Notes: generated by a model from the letters alone, not told the origin. Shown: positions 7,182-15,748, counted from the first letter of the stretch. The stretch is DNA of 33,743 nt from an uncultured Acidobacteriaceae bacterium (GCA_903911925.1 CAIWFH010000004.1:1-33743), one strand, 5' to 3'. Numbers and translations: made by a program.

Positions 7182-7943
7182 CTATCGAACCAGCCAGCCG
7201 CCATCGACGACCATGATGTGCCCATGGACGTAGTCACTTGCCCGTGACGCCAGGAAGACGGCCGCGCCTGCAAGGTCTGACGGCAAGCCCCACCGCCCTG
7301 CAGGAATGCGCTCGAGTATCTGCCGCGACCGTTCCGCATCTTTGCGCAAGAGTGCGGTGTTGGCGGTTTCCATGTACCCTGGGGCGATCGCATTCACGTT
7401 GATTCCTTTTGCCGCCCACTCGTTGGCAAACGCCTTGGTCAGTTGCCCCAATCCCCCTTTTGCTGCCGCATAAGATGGCACGAACACGCCGCCCTGAAAC
7501 GTCAGCATCGAGGCAATGTTGATCACTTTGCCCGAGCCCTGCGCCAGCATGTATTTGCCCGCAAGCTGCGTCAGCCGAAAGACGCTCGTGAGGTTGGTTG
7601 CCAGAACTGTGTTCCAATCCTCCATTGAATGGACCGCGGCCGGCGCCCTGCGAATTGTGCCCGCGTTGTTTACGAGGATATCGATTCGGCCGAATTCTGC
7701 GATGACTTGGTCTATCAGCGATACACATACCGACTCATCGCTTATGTCGGCGACATACGCAGCGCAGCGCGCACCGGTTTTCGCAACGAGTTTCTGTGTC
7801 GCCTCCGGTACTGAATGCGATCCGTGCAGCGCCACCTCGGCGCCGGCTTCGGCCAACGCTAAGGCCATGCCCGCGCCCAGTCCCCGCGACGATCCAGTCA
7901 CCAGCGCCGTCTTGCCTTTGAGATTGAACAAATCGAGAATCAA
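7182..7943 (-). CDS. kduD: 2-dehydro-3-deoxy-D-gluconate 5-dehydrogenase KduD
   Basis: This is a 253-residue short-chain dehydrogenase, the same length as E. coli KduD. It interconverts 2,5-diketo-3-deoxygluconate and 2-keto-3-deoxygluconate with NAD(H) in pectin breakdown. The TGSSRGLG cofactor motif (T16-G23), the NNAG motif, the catalytic Ser and YAAAK, and the C-terminal RIPAGRWGLPSDL and SDYVHG blocks match the family closely. The start is a TTG at 7943, giving MILDLFNLKGK, which aligns with the MILSAFSLEGK start of E. coli. GAGG lies upstream and no ATG fits the frame. It follows kduI by 23 bp. Confidence 0.92.
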   Translation of the reverse strand: MILDLFNLKGKTALVTGSSRGLGAGMALALAEAGAEVALHGSHSVPEATQKLVAKTGARCAAYVADISDESVCVSLIDQVIAEFGRIDILVNNAGTIRRAPAAVHSMEDWNTVLATNLTSVFRLTQLAGKYMLAQGSGKVINIASMLTFQGGVFVPSYAAAKGGLGQLTKAFANEWAAKGINVNAIAPGYMETANTALLRKDAERSRQILERIPAGRWGLPSDLAGAAVFLASRASDYVHGHIMVVDGGWLVR

Positions 7944-7966
7944 GTCATGCCTCGTTTTCCTGCTCG

Positions 7967-8797
7967 CTAGAGCAAGTCGGCAATGGCCAGCTTGTCCATG
8001 TCGTCGTAGTCCTGGTTCTCGCCGCCCATGCCCCAGCAGAATGTGTAGCTCGCGGTCCCAACCCCGGCGTGAATCGACCATCCTGGCGATATCATCACTT
8101 CCTTGTTGGCGATCACAAGATTGCGCGTTTCATGCGGCGGCCCCATCAGGTGAACTACCCGCTGGCCGTCGGGAATGTTGAAGTAGAGATAAATCTCCGA
8201 GCGGCGGCTATGCGTATGCGGTGGCATTGTATTCCAGACGCTGCCGGCAGCTAGTTGAGTAAACCCCATCACCAACTGGCAACTGCGGACTCCGCCCATA
8301 TGAATCAGTCGAGTAATCCCGCGTTGATTGGCTGTCTCAGGCGATCCGAGTTTTGTTTGTGGCTCGTCGCTCGATTTAATCTTCCGCGTAGGATGGACTG
8401 CGTGCGCCGGATAGCTTAGCAGGTAGAACTCCGCAGGCTTGTCCTTGCTCAGGCTCTCGAACTTCACACTCTCGTTTCCGCGCCCGACGTACAGTGCATC
8501 CAGATTATCCAGGTCGAATCGATCGCCGTTTACCGTCACCGCGCCCTGATACCCGACATTGAGAATGCCAAGCTCGCGCCGCTCAAGAAAATAGGACGCC
8601 TTCAACAGGTCGTCTGTGCCCAGTACAAGCTGCTTGTCCACGGGTACGGCAGAACCAACCACGGCCCGGTCCAGATCCACATAGGTCAGGTTGATCTCAC
8701 CCGGCTTGAACACCTCACTCAACAGGAATGTTTCGCGCAATTCGCTCGTAGTCATGGTCCGATAACGGACTTGATCCGCCATTTGCATTAGCTTCAC
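7967..8797 (-). CDS. kduI: 5-keto-4-deoxyuronate isomerase KduI
   Basis: This is a 276-residue cupin-fold metalloenzyme that isomerises 5-keto-4-deoxyuronate (from unsaturated galacturonate) to 2,5-diketo-3-deoxygluconate. The predicted zinc ligands H194, H196 and E201 (in PPHTHSRRSEIY) and H243 (in SIHAGVG) sit two residues before the E. coli ligands H196, H198, E203 and H245. FLERRELGILNVG, ISPGWSIH and WGMGGENQDYDDMD are family blocks. The start is GTG at 8797, nine bases after GAGGGAG; in-frame ATGs at 8788 and 8782 are alternatives. It is the first gene of the minus-strand uronate operon. Confidence 0.93.
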   Translation of the reverse strand: MKLMQMADQVRYRTMTTSELRETFLLSEVFKPGEINLTYVDLDRAVVGSAVPVDKQLVLGTDDLLKASYFLERRELGILNVGYQGAVTVNGDRFDLDNLDALYVGRGNESVKFESLSKDKPAEFYLLSYPAHAVHPTRKIKSSDEPQTKLGSPETANQRGITRLIHMGGVRSCQLVMGFTQLAAGSVWNTMPPHTHSRRSEIYLYFNIPDGQRVVHLMGPPHETRNLVIANKEVMISPGWSIHAGVGTASYTFCWGMGGENQDYDDMDKLAIADLL

Positions 8798-9118
8798 GGT
8801 TATTCACTCCCTCTCGCCGCCCTGCATTCTCCGGAACACATTGCAATCATAGTAGCGCCTTCCCCGCCAGCCGCGAATCCAGCCGATTAGAATGCATCTG
8901 CCACCGTTCGTGTAGATGAAAACAACGCCGCCATTAATATCGACGTTCGTCCCGTCTCTGAACGATGCCTCGTCACTGCCGAAAACGATTGCAAACTTGT
9001 CTTTATGGTCGGCCAGATCAGGATGAGGGCCATCAAGTATTCCGATGCCTCGAACGATTTGAGCTGGCAATTGACGCTGTGCTACAGTACACGTTCAATC
9101 AGCTCAGGGGGTGAAGTC
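8798..9118. promoter_or_regulatory. Divergent control region of the uronate cluster
   Basis: This 321-bp gap separates kduI from the divergent aldolase. On the plus strand, TTGACG (9071-9076) and TTCAAT (9094-9099) are 17 bp apart, a plausible sigma-70 promoter about 20 bp before the aldolase start. For kduI, a TACTAT box at 8854-8849 on the minus strand lacks a good -35. No clear operator palindrome for a LacI, GntR or KdgR type regulator was found. An 88-codon minus-strand frame (8804-9070) crosses the whole gap but has no recognisable features. Confidence 0.45.
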
Positions 9119-9901
9119 ATGCCCGAATGGCCAGGGAATCTGCCCCGCAATGCTTTCAAGCGAACTCTTGCAAATTGTGAGCGACAGGTCGGACTCTGGA
9201 GCGGTCTTGCGAGTCCAACCGCTGCTGAGATTATCGCGGGCGCGGGTTTTGATTGGATCGTCATCGACGGTGAACATGCTCCGAACGACATCACTTCGTT
9301 GCTCGGGCAATTACAGGCGATGCGCTGCGGCACAGCCGAGCCTGTCTTTCGCGTCCCTTGGAACGATCCTGTGATCATCAAGCGGGCTCTCGATGTCGGC
9401 GCTCGCTCTCTTCTTGTTCCGTTTGTCCAAAATGCTGACGAAGCCCGCAAGGCAGTCGCCGCTGCCCGCTATCCTCCGCGTGGCATCCGTCGCGTCGCCA
9501 TTGTGCCGCGTGTCGACGACTACGTGCGCATCGAAGGCTACCATCAAAACGCGCATCTCGACACATGCGTACTCGTGCAGTTGGAAAGCCGGGCGGCGCT
9601 TAGCCAGATTGAGGAGATCGCGGCGGTCGAAGGTGTCGACGGGCTGTTCATTGGGCCCAGTGATCTCGCGGCTGACTCTGGTCACCTCGGCAACCCGAAG
9701 CATCCTGAGGTACAGGCTGCCATCAAAGATGCTGCTGAGCGCATTCGGACCGCAGGTAAATCCGCCGGGACCTTGGCGGGGCATGTCGACGACATGGACT
9801 TTCTATTCGATTTGGGTTTCAACTTCATTGCGGCAGGAAGCGATGTGGGCATCCTGGCCCGAGAGGTCAAACATCTCGCTGCACGGTTTCGCAGGGGCTA
9901 G
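9119..9901 (+). CDS. HpcH/HpaI-type aldolase, GarL-like
   Basis: This 260-residue class II pyruvate aldolase has GLWSG near the N-terminus, then FDWIVIDGEHAPND with the catalytic histidine. PVFRVPWNDPVIIKRALDVG, the metal-ligand glutamate in VQLES and the aspartate in GPSDLA follow. The order and wording closely follow E. coli GarL (2-dehydro-3-deoxyglucarate aldolase). Next to kduI and kduD, a likely substrate is 2-keto-3-deoxygluconate or a related acid, split to pyruvate plus an aldehyde; that is inference. The usual GIRGV block is GIRRVAIVPR here, a possible specificity change. Start ATG at 9119 has AGGGGG upstream. The longer frame from 9005 runs through the promoter. Confidence 0.85.
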   Translation: MPEWPGNLPRNAFKRTLANCERQVGLWSGLASPTAAEIIAGAGFDWIVIDGEHAPNDITSLLGQLQAMRCGTAEPVFRVPWNDPVIIKRALDVGARSLLVPFVQNADEARKAVAAARYPPRGIRRVAIVPRVDDYVRIEGYHQNAHLDTCVLVQLESRAALSQIEEIAAVEGVDGLFIGPSDLAADSGHLGNPKHPEVQAAIKDAAERIRTAGKSAGTLAGHVDDMDFLFDLGFNFIAAGSDVGILAREVKHLAARFRRG

Positions 9902-9909
9902 AGTGTCCG

Positions 9910-9927
9910 CGCAAGCTGCCGCTTGCG
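9910..9927. terminator. Hairpin between convergent aldolase and cytochrome b genes
   Basis: CGCAAGC (9910-9916) and GCTTGCG (9921-9927) form a perfect 7-bp stem with a TGCC loop, nine bases after the aldolase stop. There is no T tract on either side. It may act as a bidirectional 3' structure for the aldolase and the cytochrome operon. Confidence 0.45.
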
Positions 9928-9969
9928 AGGCTCTGAGCCCCAACACTCGCCGCGCAAGTCAACCGTTTC

Positions 9970-11871
9970 TCACTCCGGGGCAACGGTCTTTCCCGCCATC
10001 TCTCCGGAGTTGGGTGCAGGCAAATTCCGCAGATATGAAAGCAGCCCAGTCAGCTCCGCGCTGGTCGCTTGAACTGCCGGCATTCCGCCTGCCTTCATCT
10101 TTGCGGTTGGCTTCTGCAAAACCGCCGTCAATTCTTCATTTGAGATCTTGGCAATGAGCGGGGCAATTGCCGGCGCCAGGCCGCCTGCCCCTGCATTTCC
10201 GTGGCAGGCAAAGCAGCCTCGGGTCTTGAATAGTTGCTCGCCCGAAACTGCCTGCACAGGAAATTTCGTGTTGGCACTGAGGCGCGAACCGTCCGTGACC
10301 ATGTTCACATTCCTCGCTGAGGCTTTTGCGAGGCCTGCGTGCGTAGTTGCGGCTGTAACGGGAGGGTCATCCTTAGGCACCACGTTCGCCGCGCTTGTCC
10401 CAATCACTCCGAGAAAGGCAATCAGTGCGGTCATGTCTTTGGGCGGAGCGTCCACTTTCGGCATGCGTCCGGCTGTCATTCGCGCATTTGGATTGCGAAG
10501 TAATGCTTCAAGCTGGTCCCCGCCGTATTTCCCGGTGACCCCAACAAGACTCGGAGCGGCAGCGGTTCCCATGCCTGCCGCGCCATGGCACGCAAAGCAA
10601 GCCCGCTTCATAAACACGCTCTTGCCCTCAGCCACGAGGGGACTACCTTGACCGATCGGAAGCGCCACGGTCACAGGCCCGTCGCTCGACTCCAGATAGG
10701 GCTGAAAGGGCGCTGCGCTATATGCTTTTTCTTCCTTCGCTTGAAGCGCGAGTTGCTCGGCTATCGGTCCCTGCCGGTCGTCGAATTGGCTTTTCACCCC
10801 GAGGAAAACCATGCCGAAAACCACCACAGCAACCGCCAATGCTGGAATAGGTCTCCGCCACGCCCGACGCTCCAGTTTGCGATCGAGGAACGGCATCAGG
10901 AAGAACGCCATTGCGAGGAGCCCTGGAATCACGACGATCCCCAAGACAACCTTGGGGCCTTCCCAGAACTTGAGCCACTCAAACATCGGCAAGTAATACC
11001 ACTCCGGCCGGGGCAAAAAATGCGTGTCAGCGGGGTTTGCAATGGGCCCGAGAGTAGCCGGGTGCAAGTATGCAAGCCCGCCAAGCGCGGCCATGATGAG
11101 CAACACAAATGCCATATCAAATAGAACTTGGCGCGGATAGAAAGGCTCTGTGGCGAGCTTTGGAGTTATCGGGTGTTCCTTCACTGGACCGGCCGGACCC
11201 GCCTTCCGGAAAAGGAGGATATGTGCTGCGATGAATGAAAAAATGGCGCCTGGAATCAGAAAGACGTGCGCAACATAAAACCTCGACAGCGTCAGTGTGC
11301 CGATGGCGTCGCCGCCCCGCATTAATCGCGTAAGCAGGTTGCCGATCAGAGGCATTTCGCCAACTACATTTGTACCCACTGCGGTCGCGAAGTAGGCCTT
11401 CTGATCCCAGGGAAGCAAATACCCGGTAAAGCCCATGCCGAGAACGAGGAAAGAAAGCACTGCGCCAGAGAGCCACAATAGCTCGCGGCGTCCCTTGAAC
11501 GAGCCATAAAGAAATGTCTGTAGAAAATGCAATACCAACACGATAATCATCGCGCTGGAGCCATAGGAGTGCAGGCTGCGCAAGAATGCGCCCCCGGCGA
11601 CCTGCTTGGTAATGTAGGCGACGCTGGTGTGCGCGGTCTCTGCCGTCGGTGTGTAGTAGAGTGCCAGTGAAACGCCAGTGACAACTTGCAGCAGAAAGAT
11701 GAATAACAGGCCGGAGCCGAACACGTATGCAAATCGCGCACCGCCCGGTATTGGCTCGTGCAGCACGTGGTGCATAATCTCTTTCACGCCTGTTCGTTCA
11801 TCCAGCCAGTCAAGAAGGTGGCCTGCCAAACCCTCGCTCACGGCCTCTGAATTGCCGGGGTCATTGTCCAT
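9970..11871 (-). CDS. Cytochrome b fused to two cytochrome c domains (bc complex)
   Basis: This 633-residue fusion has about eight to nine membrane helices followed by two periplasmic cytochrome c domains. Haem b ligands are H101/H115 and H202/H217. The second pair is 15 residues apart, as in b6-type rather than mitochondrial-type cytochromes b. The quinol-site motif PEWY is present (RPEWYYLP). The c haems are CFACH with H429 and CFACH with H557, each with downstream methionines as possible axial ligands. With the Rieske protein upstream it would form a quinol:cytochrome c oxidoreductase. Start ATG at 11871 follows GAGG and lies 19 bp after the Rieske stop. It is the last gene of the five-gene electron-transfer operon. 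Confidence 0.93.
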   Translation of the reverse strand: MDNDPGNSEAVSEGLAGHLLDWLDERTGVKEIMHHVLHEPIPGGARFAYVFGSGLLFIFLLQVVTGVSLALYYTPTAETAHTSVAYITKQVAGGAFLRSLHSYGSSAMIIVLVLHFLQTFLYGSFKGRRELLWLSGAVLSFLVLGMGFTGYLLPWDQKAYFATAVGTNVVGEMPLIGNLLTRLMRGGDAIGTLTLSRFYVAHVFLIPGAIFSFIAAHILLFRKAGPAGPVKEHPITPKLATEPFYPRQVLFDMAFVLLIMAALGGLAYLHPATLGPIANPADTHFLPRPEWYYLPMFEWLKFWEGPKVVLGIVVIPGLLAMAFFLMPFLDRKLERRAWRRPIPALAVAVVVFGMVFLGVKSQFDDRQGPIAEQLALQAKEEKAYSAAPFQPYLESSDGPVTVALPIGQGSPLVAEGKSVFMKRACFACHGAAGMGTAAAPSLVGVTGKYGGDQLEALLRNPNARMTAGRMPKVDAPPKDMTALIAFLGVIGTSAANVVPKDDPPVTAATTHAGLAKASARNVNMVTDGSRLSANTKFPVQAVSGEQLFKTRGCFACHGNAGAGGLAPAIAPLIAKISNEELTAVLQKPTAKMKAGGMPAVQATSAELTGLLSYLRNLPAPNSGEMAGKTVAPE

Positions 11872-11890
11872 GGGGCTTACCTCTTTCTCG

Positions 11891-12466
11891 TCAGCTCAAC
11901 AATTCCTGCTGCGGCTGGTTGGTTTGAAAATACTCAAATTGAACTTGCAGCTTGCCATCCTTCACCTGCGCCTTCAACGTGTCCATGCTGCGCGGCGGCG
12001 GACCTGCGATATGCTTGCCGTCTGGCTTGAACTGCCCGCCATGGCACGGGCAAACGAACTTGCCTTGATTTTCCTGCCAGGCCACTGAACACCCCAGGTG
12101 CGGGCAAATCGCCGACAGCACCTGCAGTTGTCCATCGCCTGCGCGGCATACGTACACAGACTCCGTAGACACCACTTCGCGCCAGCCATCCCGCTGAGTA
12201 AACGTGATGGTCTTCGATACGGGTCCGTCGCTCTTGTCAAACTCGCTGACGCTTCCTACGTCCGACCAACTACCGCTCTCGCCTTTCGCGTAAACCGGGT
12301 ACAGCACGAAACGCAGCAAGGGCGTGCCTACGATTGCCCCGATCAGCATTGAAGCCGTCCCGATCAGAGCGCCGAAGAACGACCGCCGGCCGATATCCAC
12401 CACATCTTTGGCCGCGCATCCCGCGCAACCTTCAACACCCGCACTGGTCTGTGTTCCATGTTTCAT
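11891..12466 (-). CDS. Rieske [2Fe-2S] protein of the bc complex
   Basis: This 191-residue protein has a Tat-like RRSFFGALIG segment and one N-terminal membrane helix, which usually stays as the anchor. The periplasmic Rieske domain follows. Cluster ligands are C121 and H123 in CPHLGC and C139 and H142 in CPCHGG; C126 and C141 would form the disulfide. A GPPPR segment after the cluster is the usual proline loop. It passes electrons from quinol at cytochrome b to cytochrome c. A cysteine-containing N-terminus (GCAGCAAKD) precedes the anchor and is unusual. Start ATG at 12466 has GGAGAGGG upstream. Confidence 0.94.
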   Translation of the reverse strand: MKHGTQTSAGVEGCAGCAAKDVVDIGRRSFFGALIGTASMLIGAIVGTPLLRFVLYPVYAKGESGSWSDVGSVSEFDKSDGPVSKTITFTQRDGWREVVSTESVYVCRAGDGQLQVLSAICPHLGCSVAWQENQGKFVCPCHGGQFKPDGKHIAGPPPRSMDTLKAQVKDGKLQVQFEYFQTNQPQQELLS

Positions 12467-12514
12467 GGATCCCTCTCCTTTTCTGCCTGCAACACGGCAG
12501 AGGCATTGCCTCGC

Positions 12515-12567
12515 TTTGAAAGTGCATGCCCATTCGCGCCAACCGTTTCACGGCGCCGCCTTTCAAA
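12515..12567. repeat. Intra-operon inverted repeat between cytochrome c and Rieske genes
   Basis: TTTGAAAG (12515-12522) and CTTTCAAA (12560-12567) are perfect 8-bp inverted arms around a 37-nt interior. A second stem, TCTGCC/GGCAGA (about 12482-12501), lies just before the Rieske ribosome binding site on the transcript. They sit in the operon's largest gap (121 bp) and could set differential expression of the bc genes. Confidence 0.35.
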
Positions 12568-12587
12568 CTCGCCGATGGGCTCTCAAC

Positions 12588-12914
12588 CTAGCTCTTTCCC
12601 TTCTGCAGTGTGTGGATATAAGCAATCACACCCTTGAGTTGATCGTCCGTCAATACGCCTTCCCATGCCGGCATCTTTCCCTTGCCTTTTTTGGTCAGGT
12701 CAAGCAACTCCTCGTCAGACATCTTCAAAACATCCGGAGACTTCAACGATTGCGCATTGAATGCCTTGCCGGCCGGAGTGTCGGCTTCGCCCGTTGCGCC
12801 ATGGCATTGTGCGCAACTGGTTTTGTACACGCTTGCCGACTTTTGCTCGGCGCATGAGCCTGCAACCGCGATGGTGCACAACAATGCAGCTGAGATTAGA
12901 AGTACCATTTTCAT
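12588..12914 (-). CDS. Small periplasmic monohaem cytochrome c
   Basis: This 108-residue cytochrome c has an export signal (VLLISAALLCTIAVAG) and one haem site, C34-A-Q-C37-H38. A methionine in GKMPAWEG is the likely axial ligand, and the C-terminal helix ends in VIAYIHTLQ, as in class I cytochromes. A cysteine just after the signal (GSCAEQ) is a weak lipobox, so membrane anchoring is possible. Lying between the barrel protein and the Rieske gene, it is a natural shuttle between the bc complex and the decaheme conduit. That role is inference. Confidence 0.9.
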   Translation of the reverse strand: MKMVLLISAALLCTIAVAGSCAEQKSASVYKTSCAQCHGATGEADTPAGKAFNAQSLKSPDVLKMSDEELLDLTKKGKGKMPAWEGVLTDDQLKGVIAYIHTLQKGKS

Positions 12915-13003
12915 TGCGTAATCCCCCCATTCCGGTTGATTGAGCGCTTCCGCTTTCCTGCGCTAGTTGATTCGCTGCTTCCCGCCGGTTCAAAAGTTAC
13001 CCG

Positions 13004-15748
13004 TTAGAACACCCAGGTCAGAGAGAGGCCGGCCACGTTCACCTTGTAGCTGGGCGATCTCTCGCTGGTCGGCAAAAAGTTCGGCTTGGCTCCGTACTGC
13101 AGCGCCTGGTATCTCCAATCCGAAGACATGAGTCGCTGGTACCAGTAGAAGCCCTGCAAGGTTGCCGACTTGCTGATGGCGTATGTGAAGTTGGGCCTGA
13201 TGCTGATCTGATCGTTCCTGGTAATTGGCCAGTTGGCGGCCGAAATGTAGAACACCGCGGAAGTTCCGGTCGGCAGCACCGGGGCAGGCGCGGCAAGAGC
13301 GAGGGGATTGTTCACGTAACTGCCACCGGTAACGGCGTTCAGTGTGCGAGCCCGTGTGTACATTACCTCCCCGGCCAGTTCAAGCTTGTTGGCAGCCAGG
13401 TTCTTTTTGCGGAGCGTGAAACCGGCAGTATCGATCTTGTCGCGGTCGTTGTGGGTAAAGTTCAAGCACGGGTCAATTTTGGCGCTCGCGTTCCTGTCGG
13501 CGACGGTGGAGAAGCAGGGGCCGTCGAGGATCGTATCGCCGGCCCGCCCAACGAAGGTCGCGGTGCTGTTTGAGCCGTAGGCGTCGCCCGCCATGAAGTG
13601 ACGCTGGTTGTCGTAGGTGTAGAAAACATCCGCCACCAGGTCCTCAGAACCGGTGTAGCTTGCGTCGATAGTTGCCGCCCACCACGTCCGTCTCTTCAAA
13701 CCAAGTTTTGTATTCACATAGTCGTCATCATCCAGTTCGCCGGTTGCATGGAGCGTGATCTTGTCCTTGCCGTTCAAGTCAAACTCGGCGCGCGCATGGT
13801 TCCGGTTTCGGTCTGCCACGTAGTATTTCCTGAAGCCGGGGATCTCGTTGAGGATGTTTCGCGTGCCGTATTGAGCCTGCGCAACGGTGTTGTTATTCGG
13901 CGTAAAGATGGCTGCGTCGCCCGTAAGCGGCGCGGCGGGAAGTCCTGCCACCGGGCCAAAGCCAGTGAGGCCCGTCTCTTTCAGATAGTCGTAAAGGCTC
14001 ACGGTTGCGCCGCTCGCTGGAATGTGGTTTGCCATCGGAGTCTCAGCAAGAAAGGCGTCTTCGTTATAGTCTCCCCGGCGTTCCGAGAACGCGTACTCCA
14101 GCCTGCTGGTCAGGGTTCCCCGAGATTTGTGGTAGTCGGCGCGCACCGTGTTTTCGTTCACCAGATGCGCGTCCTCGCAGGTGATCCAGGAATTGGTGCA
14201 ATGGCGGTCAATTCTCTCCCAGCTGTACCCGGCCGTCAAAAATTGCGATCTCGAAATCGCATACTCGGCTTGACCGTTAGCCTTGTAGGTTGCCTTGCTT
14301 AGAGCCCGGTTGTTGTAGATGTTGGTATTGGTTCCGAGTCCGGTGGGCAGCCCGTAGAGGCCGCTAAACGGCGAGGTGCCAGTCTTTAGCGACGCATCAT
14401 CCTGGAACAAATAGATGTCCACGGGACTCCGATTGTCGCGATCATCGAACCGGAAATCAGCGATATACTCCCACTTTTTGTGTTTCGCGGTGAACTTGGC
14501 GGAGGCAAGCCCGGTGTACACCACTCCATCGAGGGAGGAGCGGGGCAGCCCGAACTGCAGCGCTCCCTCATTACTAAGCGAGGGATTAATAAACGCTTGG
14601 TTCTGGGCTCCGCGGCCAACCGAACCCACAACCACCAGCTTGGCATCCCTCGACAGCTTATAGCTGCCTGTTGCTGTGAACTGGTGGAACTGGCTGCTGG
14701 GTTCTTCCGCCATAGCCGACGTGAGCCCTAAAACCGCGGGATCGGCCCAGATCATGTGTTCGGTGTTGTTGTGGAAGAACGAGCCATAGTAAGCCAAGGA
14801 AAGGAAAAGCTTCTTGAGCTTGACATTCACCGCCCCGGACGCCTGGTCGGTATCCCAGTTCACTCTGTAGGGCAGCAACGCGGAGTCCTGCGTATTCCGA
14901 TCGTTCACCCCACCGACGGTCTTTAACCCGTCCTTGTGCTCGAACTTGTAGCTCAAGGGAACATCGATCTTTTCGTTGGGACTCAAGAGAACTTCCGCCT
15001 CGCCCCGCTTGCGAGTGAGTGAGAGATCCACATTCCGGAAATCTGGCAGGTCGGCAGCACGAACGGCAGCCATCGTGTCCAACTGAGCCGGGGTGGGGGC
15101 TGTGAGCACCCCATGGCTGTTGTACACACTGCCTGCTCCGATCGTTGGATCGAGCGAACGGTAGTTCAAAGCAGTGGCGCTTTTTTGCGGCTCGACCGGT
15201 ACCAGCCAATTGGTTGGCAACGAGAGGGTATCGGTCCCAATGCCGAGGTAGGGGGTTTGAAACGAGTCGTTGGTATTGGCCAGAATCTGGTTATACGCGA
15301 GCCGAAACTCGTACTTGCCCTGTTTCCCGAACTCGAGCGATGTGTAGCGGTTTTTGAGCCCGAGATTCGAGCCCTGAAGCCGCCACCGCCAGGTATCCTT
15401 GCTGTCGTAAGGCGCACCGCCGCTCAGGTCGAGGTTGCCGATGCCGAAGAGGCCTGACTTCTCCAGCCCGTTGTACTCGCCGAACTTGAACGATCCGTCG
15501 CTCACGTAACCAGCGCCGAAATTGATTCTCCTCTGCGGCGTAGTCTGGCTTGCGGCAGTAGTGGCGTCCGGGACGGTTGCTCCAGGAGGCACCTGTGTTC
15601 CCGGATTCCTTCCGGTGGTGTTCTGAGGGATGGTTTGTGCGGCCGCGAAGGCGGACAGCACCATCAATAGAGCGGACGGGATCAATGCGCCAACGAGAAC
15701 CCTCATCGAACCGGCGCCGAAGCCGCATGCATTTTTCTTATTCATCAT
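13004..15748 (-). CDS. MtrB/PioB-family outer-membrane beta-barrel (decaheme cytochrome partner)
   Basis: This protein of about 914 residues has a Sec signal peptide (LIPSALLMVLSAFAAAQ) and a low-complexity linker. Alternating beta-strand segments fill the rest and end in a C-terminal aromatic residue (LSLTWVF), the signal for outer-membrane insertion. The segment YVSDGSFKFGEYNGLEKSG and the following GNLDL strand are typical of the MtrB/PioB family. Family members form a large pore holding a decaheme cytochrome so electrons cross the outer membrane. Shewanella MtrB has an N-terminal CXXC motif; this one lacks cysteines there. It is longer than MtrB (about 700) or PioB (about 800). Start ATG at 15748 follows GGAGAG. 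The mtrA-like stop is 22 bp upstream. Confidence 0.92.
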   Translation of the reverse strand: MMNKKNACGFGAGSMRVLVGALIPSALLMVLSAFAAAQTIPQNTTGRNPGTQVPPGATVPDATTAASQTTPQRRINFGAGYVSDGSFKFGEYNGLEKSGLFGIGNLDLSGGAPYDSKDTWRWRLQGSNLGLKNRYTSLEFGKQGKYEFRLAYNQILANTNDSFQTPYLGIGTDTLSLPTNWLVPVEPQKSATALNYRSLDPTIGAGSVYNSHGVLTAPTPAQLDTMAAVRAADLPDFRNVDLSLTRKRGEAEVLLSPNEKIDVPLSYKFEHKDGLKTVGGVNDRNTQDSALLPYRVNWDTDQASGAVNVKLKKLFLSLAYYGSFFHNNTEHMIWADPAVLGLTSAMAEEPSSQFHQFTATGSYKLSRDAKLVVVGSVGRGAQNQAFINPSLSNEGALQFGLPRSSLDGVVYTGLASAKFTAKHKKWEYIADFRFDDRDNRSPVDIYLFQDDASLKTGTSPFSGLYGLPTGLGTNTNIYNNRALSKATYKANGQAEYAISRSQFLTAGYSWERIDRHCTNSWITCEDAHLVNENTVRADYHKSRGTLTSRLEYAFSERRGDYNEDAFLAETPMANHIPASGATVSLYDYLKETGLTGFGPVAGLPAAPLTGDAAIFTPNNNTVAQAQYGTRNILNEIPGFRKYYVADRNRNHARAEFDLNGKDKITLHATGELDDDDYVNTKLGLKRRTWWAATIDASYTGSEDLVADVFYTYDNQRHFMAGDAYGSNSTATFVGRAGDTILDGPCFSTVADRNASAKIDPCLNFTHNDRDKIDTAGFTLRKKNLAANKLELAGEVMYTRARTLNAVTGGSYVNNPLALAAPAPVLPTGTSAVFYISAANWPITRNDQISIRPNFTYAISKSATLQGFYWYQRLMSSDWRYQALQYGAKPNFLPTSERSPSYKVNVAGLSLTWVF

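Noticed and set aside
8804..9070. 88-codon minus-strand frame just upstream of kduI
   Set aside because: It fills the divergent promoter gap, has no recognisable family and no good ribosome site, and ends just before the kduI GTG. More likely regulatory DNA.
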